64,000 bases of DNA from Medicago truncatula (GCF_003473485.1 NC_053048.1:23243255-23307254), one strand, 5' to 3'. Positions 1 to 10,384 are shown, numbered from the stretch's first letter. Translations and numbers: made by a program. The notes: generated from the letters alone by a model not told the origin.

Positions 1-698
1 CCCACCACTGGTACCGTAAGATCAACTTCTACACAGACTCTAGCAAATCTTCCTCTCTCGACCTTCAGGGTATTGGTGTCAACTTTGATTGGGCGTCCAA
101 TTGCTGAAGCCATTGCTAGGAGGAAACTTTCGTCATAGTATACCAAATTTAGACCGAGAAAGCGAACCCAAACAACGGTATGGTCAATTTTTGCATTAGG
201 CGAAGCAAATTCCGGCGACCAATGATAAACTGCGAGGCAATGATCGTAGATTAACCACGGGCCACCAGTAATGATTTTTTCCTTATCAGCGGCTTGATCA
301 AGCTTTACCATGTAGAAACCTTTGTCGTTATCCATAATGTCAAAGCCACCTTGTAGTTTCCATACTTTTTGGAGCCTTTCCTTCATGGTATTGTAGCCAA
401 GATTTTTCCCTAGAAGCTTCACCACTAATGCATCTTTCTAGGGGGTGCAGAGTTCTTGAAAAGTTGAAGGTTCCAAATACACTTTTGGTAAGAGACGGTT
501 TCCATTTTCTAATTCTATTCGGACAAGTTTCTTCTCAATCATATCTTCTTTTTCACGAACAAGGATCTCTTGACTCCCTCTCATGAGTTTTTCGCGGAAG
601 GAAGGTTTTGGAGGCGGTGGTTTATCAATGTCGGGTGGTTTTTTGGACGGTGGCTGCTGGTGGTTAGTATGGGCAGCGAAAACAAAATCAGCGCTCAT
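1..698 (-). pseudogene. LINE-type DUF4283 (gag-like) ORF, 5' part, interrupted by a stop
   Basis: The minus strand reads from an ATG at 696-698 through a proline/lysine-rich leader into a DUF4283-type domain typical of ORF1 of plant LINEs: a KDALVVKLLGK block, then GGPWLIYDHCLAVYHW and WVRFLGLNLVYYDE. The zinc knuckle expected downstream lies off the window. An in-frame TAG at 438-440 sits just before KDALVVKLLGK, where this family normally carries Trp after Pro (TGG to TAG by one change). The frame is otherwise open on both sides, so decay looks recent. A 2.88-kb LTR abuts the ATG, so the original leader lies beyond 3583. Function by family: nucleic-acid-binding partner of the LINE reverse transcriptase. 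Confidence 0.8.
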
Positions 699-3578
699 TG
701 TAACAGCCCGATTTTTTAGCTAGATTTATTTTAATTATTTTTATTATGTGTTTGTGTGTGATTATTTGTGCTTGTGTGTAATTAATTGTCATCGGGTGCA
801 TTTACGTGGGTTTTCGTATTAGAAGGGTATTTTGGTAATTTTGTGAGGATGGGTAAAATTATAATTTTAGTGGAATTGCTTTTAGTAATTAGTGATAATG
901 GTTATTTCATTAAGTTACTAGAGAAAGTCGAGATTTTACCGTTAGTGAAATTTTACCGTTATTAATTAAAATATCGTTTGGAGTGTAGTAATATTTTTGG
1001 TTTGAATAGAAACGGGTTAAGCCCACTAGAAACTAAGTTAAGCCCATTAGTAGAGATAACACTAGGGTAGTGTTAGAAGAACCAAATCATTTTCATTTCA
1101 CAAAACATTTCTAGAGAGAGAAAGTGGGAAGAGAAGATAAAGGTTTGGAGAGAAGAACTTGAAGAATCCATTGGGAAAGCTTAGGAGCTAAATTGAAGCC
1201 TAGGTTTGGTCTAATCTTCATCTAAGGTAAGGGGGTTAGTCTTTATCATAATCATGTTCATTCTTTGCAATTTTTCATGATTTGGATGAAATGGGTTGAA
1301 ATGAATGAATGGATAATTGTTGCTAAATTCGTGCTCCAACTTTGATGATATGTTTGTATGCATGAATTGATAATAATTGTATGATTGTTGGTTAAATTAC
1401 ATGTTTGAATATGTGAAAATGAAAAGTTATGAAAATTGTGCAAAATGGATGAATTTGACATGTTGTTGTTGAATTATGATGGAGGGTATGATTATATGTT
1501 ATGATTGTAGTTGATTGATGATGTTGATCTCATTTCATGACTTGGGTATGATTTATGTTGAGATGTTGTTGAGAATTATGTTGAATTTGAAGAGATGAAT
1601 TGTGGTTGTTTGAGAACTTATTGTTTTGAGAAAAATTACTTTAAACAATTTCATAACTTGTACAAATGCCCCGAAACGAGCGAGTTTGGTGTGTTAGAGC
1701 CTCGGGTTATGCCTCGGATCACTTTTGATGATTGAGGATTTTAAACGTTCGATTTTTGATCGAAATTGGCGAAAACCCGCGGCCGAGACACGCGAAAACG
1801 CGCGTTTACGGAGCGTTGCGCCTGTAGTAGAGCGCTGGGCGCTGCACCTCTAGCGCCAGGCGCCCATGGCAGGACAACGGGAACGTTGTTCCGTGTCCGG
1901 GTGCTTGGGGGTAGTCGTGCAGGGGTCCTAGGCGATCGTTTTGAAGTGTTCTTTTGTTGTTTTCACCTACTTTTCTACTGGAACACATTTGGCTTTGTCG
2001 AAACTTTAATTTTCTAAATGGTTTGAAACTTGAGTTTGTGTCGTTTCGGTTTTTCGGAAATTGTTGGAACTTGGTCTTGGTGAACAAAAGGAGTTGCAAG
2101 CTTAGTCTACAGTTCTTATGGGCTTAGGCAATGCTTGTAAGGTTCGTACAATGTCTTAATCATGTCAAAATTGATTTTCGGGGGGGAATGTGGAATGTTT
2201 AAACTTGGGATTTTCTCATACGAACTTAGGCTAACCTTTGAACTAATGATCGATAGTTCGTAAGTGGCCTATGCTCATACTTATATGATTGATTAAGATT
2301 GAATTGTAGGATTTCAAACTTGAATAAGTTGCCTAGCTTTGAAAATTATCAATGTTGGCCGTTTACCACATGATTTGGATTTTTTGTCGGAAATGTTTCT
2401 TTAGCAAATTGTTTTGTGAGTTATTGAGATTATTCTTGTATGACTAAGTGAAGTTGTATGAAGGAGTGATTATATTTTGGATATGATGTTTATCATGAGA
2501 TGTTGTTTTTCCCTATTACTTGGAATATGAGAATGCTTGAAATGGTGAAACTATATGATATAGTTAATGTTGCATGATATTGTTGATTATTGATAATTAT
2601 GTTGAAGTGTGATGGTGAATACTATGATTTAATTGTGTATGGGCATGTTTTCTTGATAATGCAATGTTGTGGAGATAATCAATATAATTGGGTGTTGTCC
2701 TATATATTGAGTTTGAAATGGTGATTGTTGTCGCATTATCGAGTCCTTACACATGTCCATGCATCATAGTCGTTGTTGCTGTAAAAGGGATGACTCTTTT
2801 ACTTCGAGATTATTGTAAGGCAGAGGTGAGCCTTACATGCGATGTTGACTTGTCCATCGGAGGTGACGACCTTGTTGAGATTTGGTACCGCATGCATTTA
2901 TGTGTCCATAAGTGCATATCATAGCATGAGTCCTATGTGAATTATGTGATTGGTGATGAATTGAGATGAATGAATGTTGATAATGATTGTCTATGAATGA
3001 TGTTGTGAATGAATATTTATGATTGGATAATTATTCATGTGATTGATATATGTGGATATGAACTAGCAAGTTGTGATATAAGTATTTGTGCATGACTATT
3101 ATTATTCAAGTACATGATATTATTGAATTTGATTATTATCTGGATTATGATAATGTAATGCTTACCCCCAGTGGTTTTAACCGTCTACTTGCCTGTATGG
3201 GTGAGTAGACGTTGTGCAGGAGTAGTCTCGGTGAGTCTTTGCTTGGGATATCGGGAGCTTCCTCCGATATCGGTGTCGTGTCGGCTCTGATCTAGGCTTG
3301 TCGTGTCGGTCTAGATTAGGTTGTTTATATTTTCGTTTGGATTATTATTTTGTTGATGACTACCCGATGTTTGGGTTTTGAGATTTATCTTTTGGATATG
3401 ATTTATTTGCTCATGGCATGTATATATTTGATCACTCTGATTTATATTCCGCTGTAACTGTTGAGGTTTACATACATGTCTATCGGTTTTTGAATTTTGA
3501 ATAAGACGTAATCTCTATTTCTTGAATAAATGTATTATTCGCATGTTTAATTGCTTTAATAGAAATAGGAGCGTTACA
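699..3578 (+). mobile_element. 2.88-kb solo LTR (TGTAACAG...GCGTTACA) with 5-bp TSD
   Basis: The element begins TGTAACAGCCCG and ends AGGAGCGTTACA. It is flanked by identical CTCAT at 694-698 and 3579-3583, the 5-bp target duplication expected of an LTR retrotransposon. No internal coding region, primer-binding site or second LTR is present, so it is a solo LTR. The same family recurs at 60576 (plus) and 61802 (minus). Shared blocks include the first 150 bp, a segment around 3170-3290 (matching 62100-62225 inverted) and the last 80 bp. Orientation follows the copy at 60576, which has a TATATAAG box. Very long LTRs with TGTAAC...GTTACA ends recall Tekay/Del chromoviruses, but without an internal domain that lineage is a guess. 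Confidence 0.88.
1745..1960. repeat. GC-rich variable core of the solo LTR
   Basis: A sharply GC-rich block with repeated GCGC and AGCGC words lies inside the AT-rich LTR. At the equivalent place the two other family copies carry a different sequence, built on AAGCGAAC repeats (61668-61800 and 63505-63775). The short open frames here are by-products of base composition. Confidence 0.6.
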
Positions 3579-3583
3579 CTCAT

Positions 3584-4156
3584 CATTCAAAATCTTTAAA
3601 TATTTTACTTGAGTGTTTTTTTAGAAGATTTTTTAACTAGTTTGTTAGTACTATATAAAAAACTCAATAATAAATTTACTTTACAAAATATTAGAAACCC
3701 ATTCTTGTTACTTTCCTCGTATTCCAACGTTTGTCTCTCTCTCTCGTCACTCCAATCAACTTCACCACCGTATCTCTCTCACTTCGCCGCCATATCTCTC
3801 ACGTTGCAGTCGTATCACAACCTTGCGCCTCTCATCTCGCCGCTGCATCTCTCACCTCGCCGCCGTATCTCTCCCTCTCGCAGATTCTGGCATCTTCGTC
3901 GCCGTATCTCTCATGATTCAGTCAGGTAGATTCCATCACATATCTATCTAACACCATTCATTCTAGCCCATCATGTTGTTGTATTTAGGGTTCTGATTTC
4001 CCTCTGTTTCATTCTTAAATGCTTGATTAATTGGATTTTAGGGGAAAATAGGAAAAATGATAATAAATCTGGATCAGTTTATGTCTTATTCTATCTTTCT
4101 CCATCCTCAATTGCAGGTATAAGTGTTTGATTTTGTTATATGTTTCTGATATATAT
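3584..4156. other. no gene; CT-rich leader-like stretch
   Basis: The start is the former leader side of the LINE ORF displaced by the LTR. From 3730 to 3910 there is a pyrimidine-rich plus-strand run with repeated TATCTCTC and CGCCG words, like the 5' leader of a plant gene. It precedes the PPR scrap at 4157 and may be that gene's old leader. The open frames here have no recognisable domain. Confidence 0.4.
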
Positions 4157-4300
4157 GCCAAGTTGATGATTATGTATGCTAAATGTGGGTGTTTGGAGAA
4201 AGACACATAAAGTATTTGATGAAATGCTTGTGAGGGATTTGTTTACTTGGTCTGCTTGTGAGGGATTTGTTTACTTGGTCTGTTTACTTGGTCTGCCATA
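4157..4300 (+). pseudogene. PPR (pentatricopeptide repeat) gene fragment
   Basis: Translation gives AKLMIMYAKCGCLE, then after a frameshift KVFDEMLVRDLFTWSA. This is the consensus of a PPR repeat (MYAKCG..., ARKVFDEM..RD..TW) from the PLS-class organellar RNA-binding family. A 28-bp unit is tandemly duplicated (4225-4252 and 4253-4280, with a partial third copy to 4293), destroying the frame. No further PPR repeats follow. A single-motif relic, about 45 codons of a protein usually more than 500 residues. Confidence 0.7.
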
Positions 4301-5280
4301 ACCCCGGTGATGATTGGGTTGATTTGATTAAGGTTATCTTGTCCATGAAAAAGAATTGTTCATTACGGTAATAAAACAAATATAAATCTACAAGATTAAA
4401 AGAAAAAATAATAAATTACAATAACAGATATACCTCTTAAAATAATAATTTATAGTAGTTCGCTCTTTCTCGTCCTCTCTAGAGCCACGTCTACTCTTCT
4501 TGATGAAGTACACATTCACCAAGGTCATCCACTAAGTAACAAATGTTGATTACAATGTGTTTACAAGAGTTTCTTGAAATTAAACCTAATTCTTCAACCC
4601 CTATGCAAACACTCCCCCAAACTTCAAATAACCTTTGAATTTGGTGGTCCTTGAATCTTCGAATCCTTGATTACCCGTGCACCCCTTCGAACTCTTCACT
4701 CAAGTCTTTGATGCTACGTCCGGTAAATGAATCCCCTTCGACTTCAAGAACGGTTAGAAAGACCCCGAAGACCTTTGGAGGTGGAATGAGATTATTCACT
4801 TCACTTTGGAAACTTGATTAAGCCTAACCAATTTTCTTGAAAGGAACAACTTACAATCCCTACTAGCACCCTAGCAAATTAATGTGACTCAAAGAACAAA
4901 GTGATTCTAAGAAAAAGTGTTTAATCTTGTAGAATTTATGTGCAATGAGTTTTTGAGACCTAGAGAGAATAGTTGCAAATGATTCAATAGTTTGGGTGTT
5001 ATGAGGAAGTTTATATATATATAGAAAAGGGTGGCAAGAGCAAAATAGTTGAATCTAGTTTGCTGGTCTTAAATAGTTGGTGTCTTTATCATTATTTGTT
5101 ATACTTATTTTTTACACGATTGAATAATTATAATTTCAAGTTAGATGTTAAGTTGAATCCAGTATATGCATGAAAGAAATCATGGAGTTTGAAAGAAACT
5201 AAAGATAAGAGTATACGGTATGGAGATCAATTGACCAAAAAAATAGAATTTTTTTTTGAACGGAAAAATTTATTAAGTTT
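4301..5280. other. no gene recognised; repeat-like DNA
   Basis: AT-rich sequence with stops in all frames. The part from 4480 to 5010 is less AT-rich and ends in a TATATATATA-containing stretch, suggesting an LTR-type remnant on the minus strand. I could not find paired termini or a coding domain. Confidence 0.3.
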
Positions 5281-5281
5281 A

Positions 5282-5360
5282 TCTGAGTTTAACTCAATTG
5301 GTAGAGATGATTTATTGTATATGCATTGGTTGAGTTTGAGACCCCAACACCCCAATTATA
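5282..5360 (+). repeat. tRNA-derived SINE fragment
   Basis: TAACTCAATTGGTAGAG resembles a tRNA/SINE A box, and about 30 bp later GGTTGAGTTTGAGACCCC resembles a B box. The spacing fits a pol III promoter. The 3' tail is an A-rich stretch without a clear target duplication, so this is an old partial copy. Confidence 0.5.
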
Positions 5361-5689
5361 GGAAGAAAACAAAAAAATACTCATATCTCCGTCATCAATT
5401 TTTTTTTTTTTTGGATTAATCTATTTATTATCAATAACATCCATATTAAAAATAACTGCTTGATTTTATTTATCCGTGTCAGATCTTCCGGCATTAAAGA
5501 TTACTATTTAAGTGTTACATTATTGTTGTTTAGCAATACGAAAATCCAAATAAATATATACGCGTTAGAATTAATATACAATGTTTAATTAATAAAACAA
5601 TAACAATACATGCTATTGATATATTGTGTATAATAATAATGAATTTTTCATTTAATTAATGTTTATTAAATAAAAATAAATAATCATCA

Positions 5690-5724
5690 GTCTAGTCCGT
5701 GTTTGACACGGGTGTCCTAACTAG
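5690..5724 (+). mobile_element. Helitron 3' terminus (hairpin + CTAG)
   Basis: A perfect 6-bp-stem hairpin (CCGTGT TTG ACACGG) is followed by nine bases and CTAG at 5721-5724, then T. A subterminal hairpin roughly ten bases before CTRR, with insertion 5' of a T, is the signature of a Helitron 3' end. The 5' TC end was not found; the AT-rich sequence from about 5440 is probably the body of a short non-autonomous element. Confidence 0.6.
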
Positions 5725-5877
5725 TTTACATATATTTTTGTTTGTGTTTTTAAAAAATATAAAACAAACGTAAACGTGCCTCATTGCAAATTACACACAA
5801 AAGATTATCGATATGCAAGAACGAGTCAAAAAAAATGTTAAGTAATCTAGGGATTAAAATTCACTTTTTAAAATGAA

Positions 5878-5955
5878 TAAATAAGGTGTTAGGAGTTCGA
5901 ACCCCAACTCTTTTATATAACAATGTATCGTCTCTATCAGTTGAGTTATGCTTAC
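5878..5955 (-). repeat. tRNA-derived SINE fragment
   Basis: Read on the minus strand, AACTCAACTGATAGAGACG (A-box-like) precedes GGGGTTCGAACTCC (B-box-like). It is the same class as the copies at 5282, 6282, 43571 and 54797, but truncated. No target duplication is visible. Confidence 0.5.
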
Positions 5956-6021
5956 GAGTACAGAAAGTGAATTAATGTAATATTATTTTCACTATTATTT
6001 CAATAAAACCATCTACAAAAG

Positions 6022-6614
6022 TTAGTTCAAGTTGTAATTTGGAGAGAATGATGACTCATTCTTGTAACAACAGCAAATCTCATCTTCATGATTGTTATGA
6101 AATAAACATTCACCACCTCTATTGAAGCCCTCTTCTATGCAAGATTTATAGCAGACTCCATCACCCTTTGCACATGTTGTTTCTCCACAGTTTGTCATTC
6201 CTGGAGGCTCTTGAAAAGTCTCAGTTGCTACAATCAAAAGAAAGTTAATCAATATCATTGATCTTAGAAATAGTGACAATAGTCCTTGTGAGTATAGCTC
6301 AATTGACAAGGACGTTGCAGTATACAAGGACTGGGATTCGAACCCTCAAAATTTCACTTATTCGTTTTAAGGGTGACTTTTATTCACCAAACTAGTTCAA
6401 AAAAAAATGTGTACTACTATTTTGCAAAAACTTGAAGAAAACATGAATATATTGATGAAACGTAATCAATTTCTATGTTGGTTTGGTAAATTTCAAATTG
6501 AAAAGAAAACTAAAAATATAAAACTAGAATTATTTCATTACCTGCTGGAACCAAAACTAAAGCAATGCACAAAATGCAGAAAAGAAGAAAAAGTTGATGC
6601 AAACGTGAAGCCAT
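6022..6614 (-). CDS. defensin-like secreted cysteine-rich peptide (copy A)
   Basis: Two exons, join 6542-6614 and 6022-6227 on the minus strand (92 aa), with GT/AG splice sites and a phase-1 intron right after the signal peptide, as usual for plant defensin-like (DEFL) genes. Residues 1-24 (MASRLHQLFLLFCILCIALV...) form a signal peptide ending VPA. The mature part has eight cysteines spaced C-x4-C-x6-C-x3-C-x10-C-x10-CCC with GF..GG before the fifth, close to the CS-alpha-beta fold although the terminal CCC is unusual. Secreted by inference; an antimicrobial or signalling role is known for the family but not shown here. Close paralogue of 30675-31239. The intron holds a SINE, and the promoter carries a small insertion. 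Confidence 0.85.
6282..6407 (+). mobile_element. SINE inside the intron of defensin-like gene A
   Basis: It starts GTCCTTGTGAGTATAGCTCA (A box), has GGGATTCGAACCC (B box) about 40 bp later and ends in A9 after a short tail. Same family as 43571-43701 and 54797-54930. It lies antisense to the host gene, wholly within the 314-bp intron (6228-6541), so both splice sites are preserved. I see no clear target duplication. Confidence 0.7.
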
Positions 6615-6621
6615 TGTGTAT

Positions 6622-6678
6622 AATTTCACCTTATAGAGTTTTTTTTTTTTTTTTTTTAAAAAAGAATTTCACCTTATA
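6622..6678 (-). repeat. 14-bp direct repeat flanking a poly(A)-like micro-insertion, upstream of gene A
   Basis: AATTTCACCTTATA occurs at 6622-6635 and again at 6665-6678. Between them lie 29 bases, mostly a T18-20 run followed by A6. Paralogue B at 31239 has a single copy of the motif at the same place. This is what a very short retroposed poly(A) tail with a target duplication would leave. Confidence 0.7.
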
Positions 6679-6708
6679 TAGTTGTTAAGATCCAGGACTT
6701 GCATGTGT

Positions 6709-6717
6709 ATTATATAG
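6709..6717 (-). promoter_or_regulatory. TATA box of defensin-like gene A
   Basis: On the minus strand CTATATAAT, followed by ACACATGCAAGT, is conserved with gene B, where it lies at 31294-31302. It is 95 bp before the ATG here against 55 bp in B; the difference is close to the 43 bp added by the insertion and duplication. A second candidate, CTATATAAGG, arose at 6672-6681 beside the insertion. Confidence 0.5.
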
Positions 6718-6768
6718 ATTTTTTGAAACCTGAGTCCATAAATATAAATAAGTTTCTTTTTGCAAAAT

Positions 6769-6890
6769 ACACCCTCCGGTCACTAATATAAGCAAAAGTT
6801 TAATTTTTAGATTCATTTATTAAATGATGTATGTAGTCTATAATAAAGACTACATACATCATTTAATAAATGAATCTAACCAGAGGGTGT
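6769..6890. mobile_element. fold-back MITE (about 120 bp)
   Basis: The outer ends are ACACCCTCCGGT and, inverted, CCAGAGGGTGT. The inner arms, read as TTAGATTCATTTATTAAATG and onward, form a near-perfect palindrome meeting around 6838-6846. The ends resemble Stowaway CTCCCTCCG termini in degraded form; the element matches the inner part of 39708-39835. Non-coding. Confidence 0.6.
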
Positions 6891-7040
6891 ATTAAAGTAA
6901 ATTAACTTTTGATAAATATATCCACAGTTACAAAAAATCAAACATTTTTCACGCATATAAATCTTTGTCGAACAACTGTGTGTTCCAAAAAAATAGGATA
7001 CTTTATAAATTTAAGGGCAATGATCAACTAATAAGATACT

Positions 7041-7090
7041 CCCTCCCGTTGTCCTATTTATAAGGAAATTTTCGGAAAATATAAATCAAT
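7041..7090. repeat. one-ended Stowaway-like fragment
   Basis: ACTCCCTCCCGTTGTCC is a Stowaway-type terminus, but no inverted partner follows before the next element, so only one end remains. Confidence 0.35.
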
Positions 7091-7387
7091 CAATATTAGT
7101 ATTTTTTTTTTAAGTGTGAAATATTATAATTATTATATATGATTCCGCCATGCGGTTCAAAGAATGAACTCATGGTTCGACTAATGAATCCTTGACCCCA
7201 TAAGCTACCAGGTCTATGACTAATCCGCTTGAAAAAGGCATGACTCAAAAAGTTATTTATTTTCTTTTGAAAGACCAAAAAGTTATTTATTGATAATCAT
7301 ATACAAATTACGCACATTAATTATCGTGCAGATTTTTCTTTTCTTAAAGAGTCTCGTTAATAAGGATATAAAGAGCCGTACCTAATA

Positions 7388-7646
7388 CTCCCTCCGTTTC
7401 AAAATACATGTCCAACTTTTGCAATGTGCACTATTCACTTGACTTACTTTGACCATATTTTTTAACTAATGTATAAATACAAATATTAGCATGTAAGATG
7501 TTGTTTGATTTGTCTCGACAAATATTTTCAAAATATTAAATTTTTATAATCTTTTACTTTAGATAATTAAAGATATTAACGGTCAAAATTGTGCATTGGC
7601 ATATGTGAAGTGGTTGACTTGGACATGTATTTTGAAACGGAGGAAG
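7388..7646. mobile_element. Stowaway MITE with TA target duplication
   Basis: 259 bp bounded by CTCCCTCCGTTTCAAAATAC and its inverted form (GTATTTTGAAACGGAGGAAG), with TA at 7386-7387 and 7647-7648. Terminal sequence and TA duplication are diagnostic of Stowaway (Tc1/mariner). No coding content. Confidence 0.85.
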
Positions 7647-7949
7647 TAAATGTGACCTTATTAGTCAAAATAATTATTAACTTTATTAAAATAATTATTA
7701 ATTCTATTGGGGTAATTAACTACCCCGTCTTTTTGGTCAATAAAAAAACTACTCTAATTAAATTTCGGTCAAAGTATATTGGTCAAACTTTTTTTGAAAG
7801 AAAGATGGTCAAAATATAATACTGGTTCCATTTATAAAAAGAATTTCAAATGTGTTGACTGTTGACATTTCATATTACAATAATATTGATTTTACTTGTT
7901 TTAAATATAAAATAAATCCACCTTAAAAAACATATAAACGTAAAATAAA

Positions 7950-8732
7950 GGCTTAAATATCATTTTTGTCCCTGCAATTTGGGTCCGTTCTGATTTTCGT
8001 CCCTGTAAAAAAAAAAGTTTGAAAAACATCCCTGTAAAAAAAATTTTGTTTGAAAAAGATCCCTGGCCCCACATTTTTGATGACGTGGCATGGGTTTTGC
8101 CACGTGGCAGTTGCTAACTGTGCGCCTTATGCCACGTAATTAAAAAATTATTTTTAAAGTTTTGAAAATTATTTTTTTAAGATAAAAAAATCTGAAAATA
8201 AATTCAAAAATCATTTAAAAAAATCGAAAAAAAAAAACTGTTAAAATTAAATTTTTTACCATTAATTTTTTTTAATTTGAAAATTATATTTTTTACTTCA
8301 TATTTTAAAAAAATTAAAAAAAGCATTTCATTTTTTTTTTCAGAAATTTCAGATTTTATAATTTTAAAAAAATATTTTTTTTTGAAAATTATATGATAAA
8401 AATAATTTCAGAAAATTATTTTAATATTTTTAAATTTTTTTCAGATTTTTTAATTATTTTTATATTTTAAAATTTTAAAAACAATTTTTAGAATTTAAAA
8501 ATTATTTTTAAAAATTTAATATTATGTGGCATGCCACGTCAGCACCACATGGCATAAGTTGCACAGTCAGCAACTGCCACGTGGCAAAAACCATGCCACA
8601 TCAAAAAAATGTGGGGCCAGGGACCTTTTTCAATCAAAAAAATTTTTACAGGGATGTAATTCAAAGTTTTTTTTTACAGGGACGAAATTCAAAACCGACC
8701 CAAATTACAAGGACTAATATCATATTTAATCC
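7950..8732. mobile_element. MULE-type MITE with 9-bp TSD
   Basis: 783 bp whose ends read GGCTTAAATATCATTTTTGT and, inverted, GGATTAAATATGATATTAGT. It is flanked by identical TAAAATAAA at 7941-7949 and 8733-8741; a 9-bp duplication is characteristic of Mutator-like elements. The inner arms carry mirrored CACGTGGC (G-box) and TGTGGCATG words around a very AT-rich middle (8140-8520) with no coding capacity. Confidence 0.82.
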
Positions 8733-8741
8733 TAAAATAAA

Positions 8742-9189
8742 ACTAGTTTTAGTTGTTGTTAATAATTGCTTTATTACTATTTAAATTTATTTATTTTTTC
8801 TTTATAAATAGTCAATGTTGATAGTGTATATTGTGAGTATTATGTTAGAAGTGGAGATCGAAACATCGAACTAAACCCATGGCAACTCTATGAATTTCTC
8901 ATTGTTAAATTTATCTAATGATATTTCATATAATAATTATTGATCAGTTAATTAACAATATTAATAAAATTTCATTACAAAAACAATATTAATGAAATAA
9001 AACTAATGATATTTTTTTAAGTTCCTGGTTATGATTGTTGTCTTGTTGTTAATAGTATCGGTACGAGTGGTGGATTGAACCTCTTCTTAAAAAATTAATT
9101 TAATTGTTCTATTCTTAATTATTCATCTAATATACCATATTAGTGCTTGTATTAATGATCTCTTTAAAGGTACATGACAATTTCTCTTT
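8742..9189. other. no gene recognised
   Basis: AT-rich, many stops on both strands. GGTGGATTGAACCTC at 9069-9083 is weakly B-box-like. Nothing else stands out. Confidence 0.3.
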
Positions 9190-10060
9190 AATATACCATA
9201 TTGTTGTCTTGAAGAAAGAAATTGGATGGAGATTGGTTTGAGGGAGTTGGGTGTGATTTTGTGTTTGAAATAGAATTGCGGGTTGTTGTTATTATGGTGT
9301 AATAAGACCAAAACGCAACGACACTTAAGTGTCATAGAAAAAAGAGCAAACGATAATTAATTATCGTTGAAGACAGAATGACAGTTAACTTCCGATGGTG
9401 ATATTAAGGGTATTTTGAGATGTCTGTGAGCAATTTCAGAAGTCTAAATATCAATTTTTGGCCCATGTTTTTTTGTCGTCCACCTCTAGAGTAGATATCT
9501 TATTGGGCTTTTTTGTCTTAGGATTTGGCCCTAAAGAATCCATAGTGAATCAAACTATATTTTCTCTTGAAAATTACTCTTCTCCCTTTCAAAATTGCTC
9601 CTTCCCTTAATTCAATGTGGGTTAACTCACGCTCGGCATTTTTCAGCGTTGACACTTTTAAGATCGGTTGAATCGACTTAAAAAGTGATTGAACCGATCT
9701 TAAAAGTGCCCGCGTAAGTTAACTCATGCTGAAAAATGTCGAGCATGAGTTAACTCATGTTGAATTAAGGAAATGAGCAAAAACGAAAGGGAGAAGAGCA
9801 ACTCTATTTTCGCTTTACATATTTGAACTTCAAAATTACTCTATATGCTTCTAATTTTTCTCCCAACCACCCTGAAACTACCTTAATATCCCCAATGATA
9901 ATTAGTTCGCTCTTTTTCTAGCTGCAATTAACTTTCGTTGCATTCTGGTCTTATTCTAGAACAGTAACTACCTTTTTTTCAAACACAAAAACACACCAAA
10001 CTCCCTCTAAACTTGCTCAAACGGATCTCCATTCATTTTGCTTCTTCTAAGGCAAGAAAG
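9190..10060. repeat. ~870-bp imperfect palindrome (fold-back)
   Basis: Arms pair outward from about 9685: TTAAGATCGGTT (9659-9670) with AACCGATCTTAA; ACTCTTCTCCCTTTC (9566-9580) with GAAAGGGAGAAGAGC; CAACGA with TCGTTGCATT and its GGTCTTATT neighbour (9300-9350 against 9893-9955); GGGAGTTGGGTGTG and TTTTGTGTTTGAAA (9190-9275) with their inversions at 9970-10060. The left arm has about 100 extra bases (9440-9545). It may be a terminal fold-back of the element carrying the plant-mobile-domain relic at 10385; a GTTAAC word in each arm recalls the MULE ends at 21.6/27.6 kb. Confidence 0.65.
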
Positions 10061-10384
10061 TTATCAAGAATATAAAGAGTAAATGTCCATAATCCCTTGT
10101 ATTCACATTGTTAATTTTATATGATCTTTTTTTTTCTTCAAAATTTGGACAAATGTTAGTGTTTAATGTTGAAGACATTAATGAATTTTTTGGCAATTTG
10201 TGATCGAATATTGACATTTTTGACTTGGAATGTTATTTAGACTTGGTTTAAGTTCAATGTGATAGTTTAAAAGTTGAAATAACACAATGAATAGAGATTA
10301 TATATTTTGCACTCAAAGTGTTTGATGAAATGCTTGAATGAGTTTATCATTGATTTTTTTTTCATTTTTTTATGTTGCGTAGAC

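Noticed and set aside
1766-2099. Overlapping open frames inside the solo LTR
   Set aside because: They follow from the GC-rich core and are not kept in the other LTR copies.
3609-3929. Possible small protein from the CT-rich stretch
   Set aside because: Repetitive Ser/His/Leu composition driven by TATCTCTC words; better seen as a leader.
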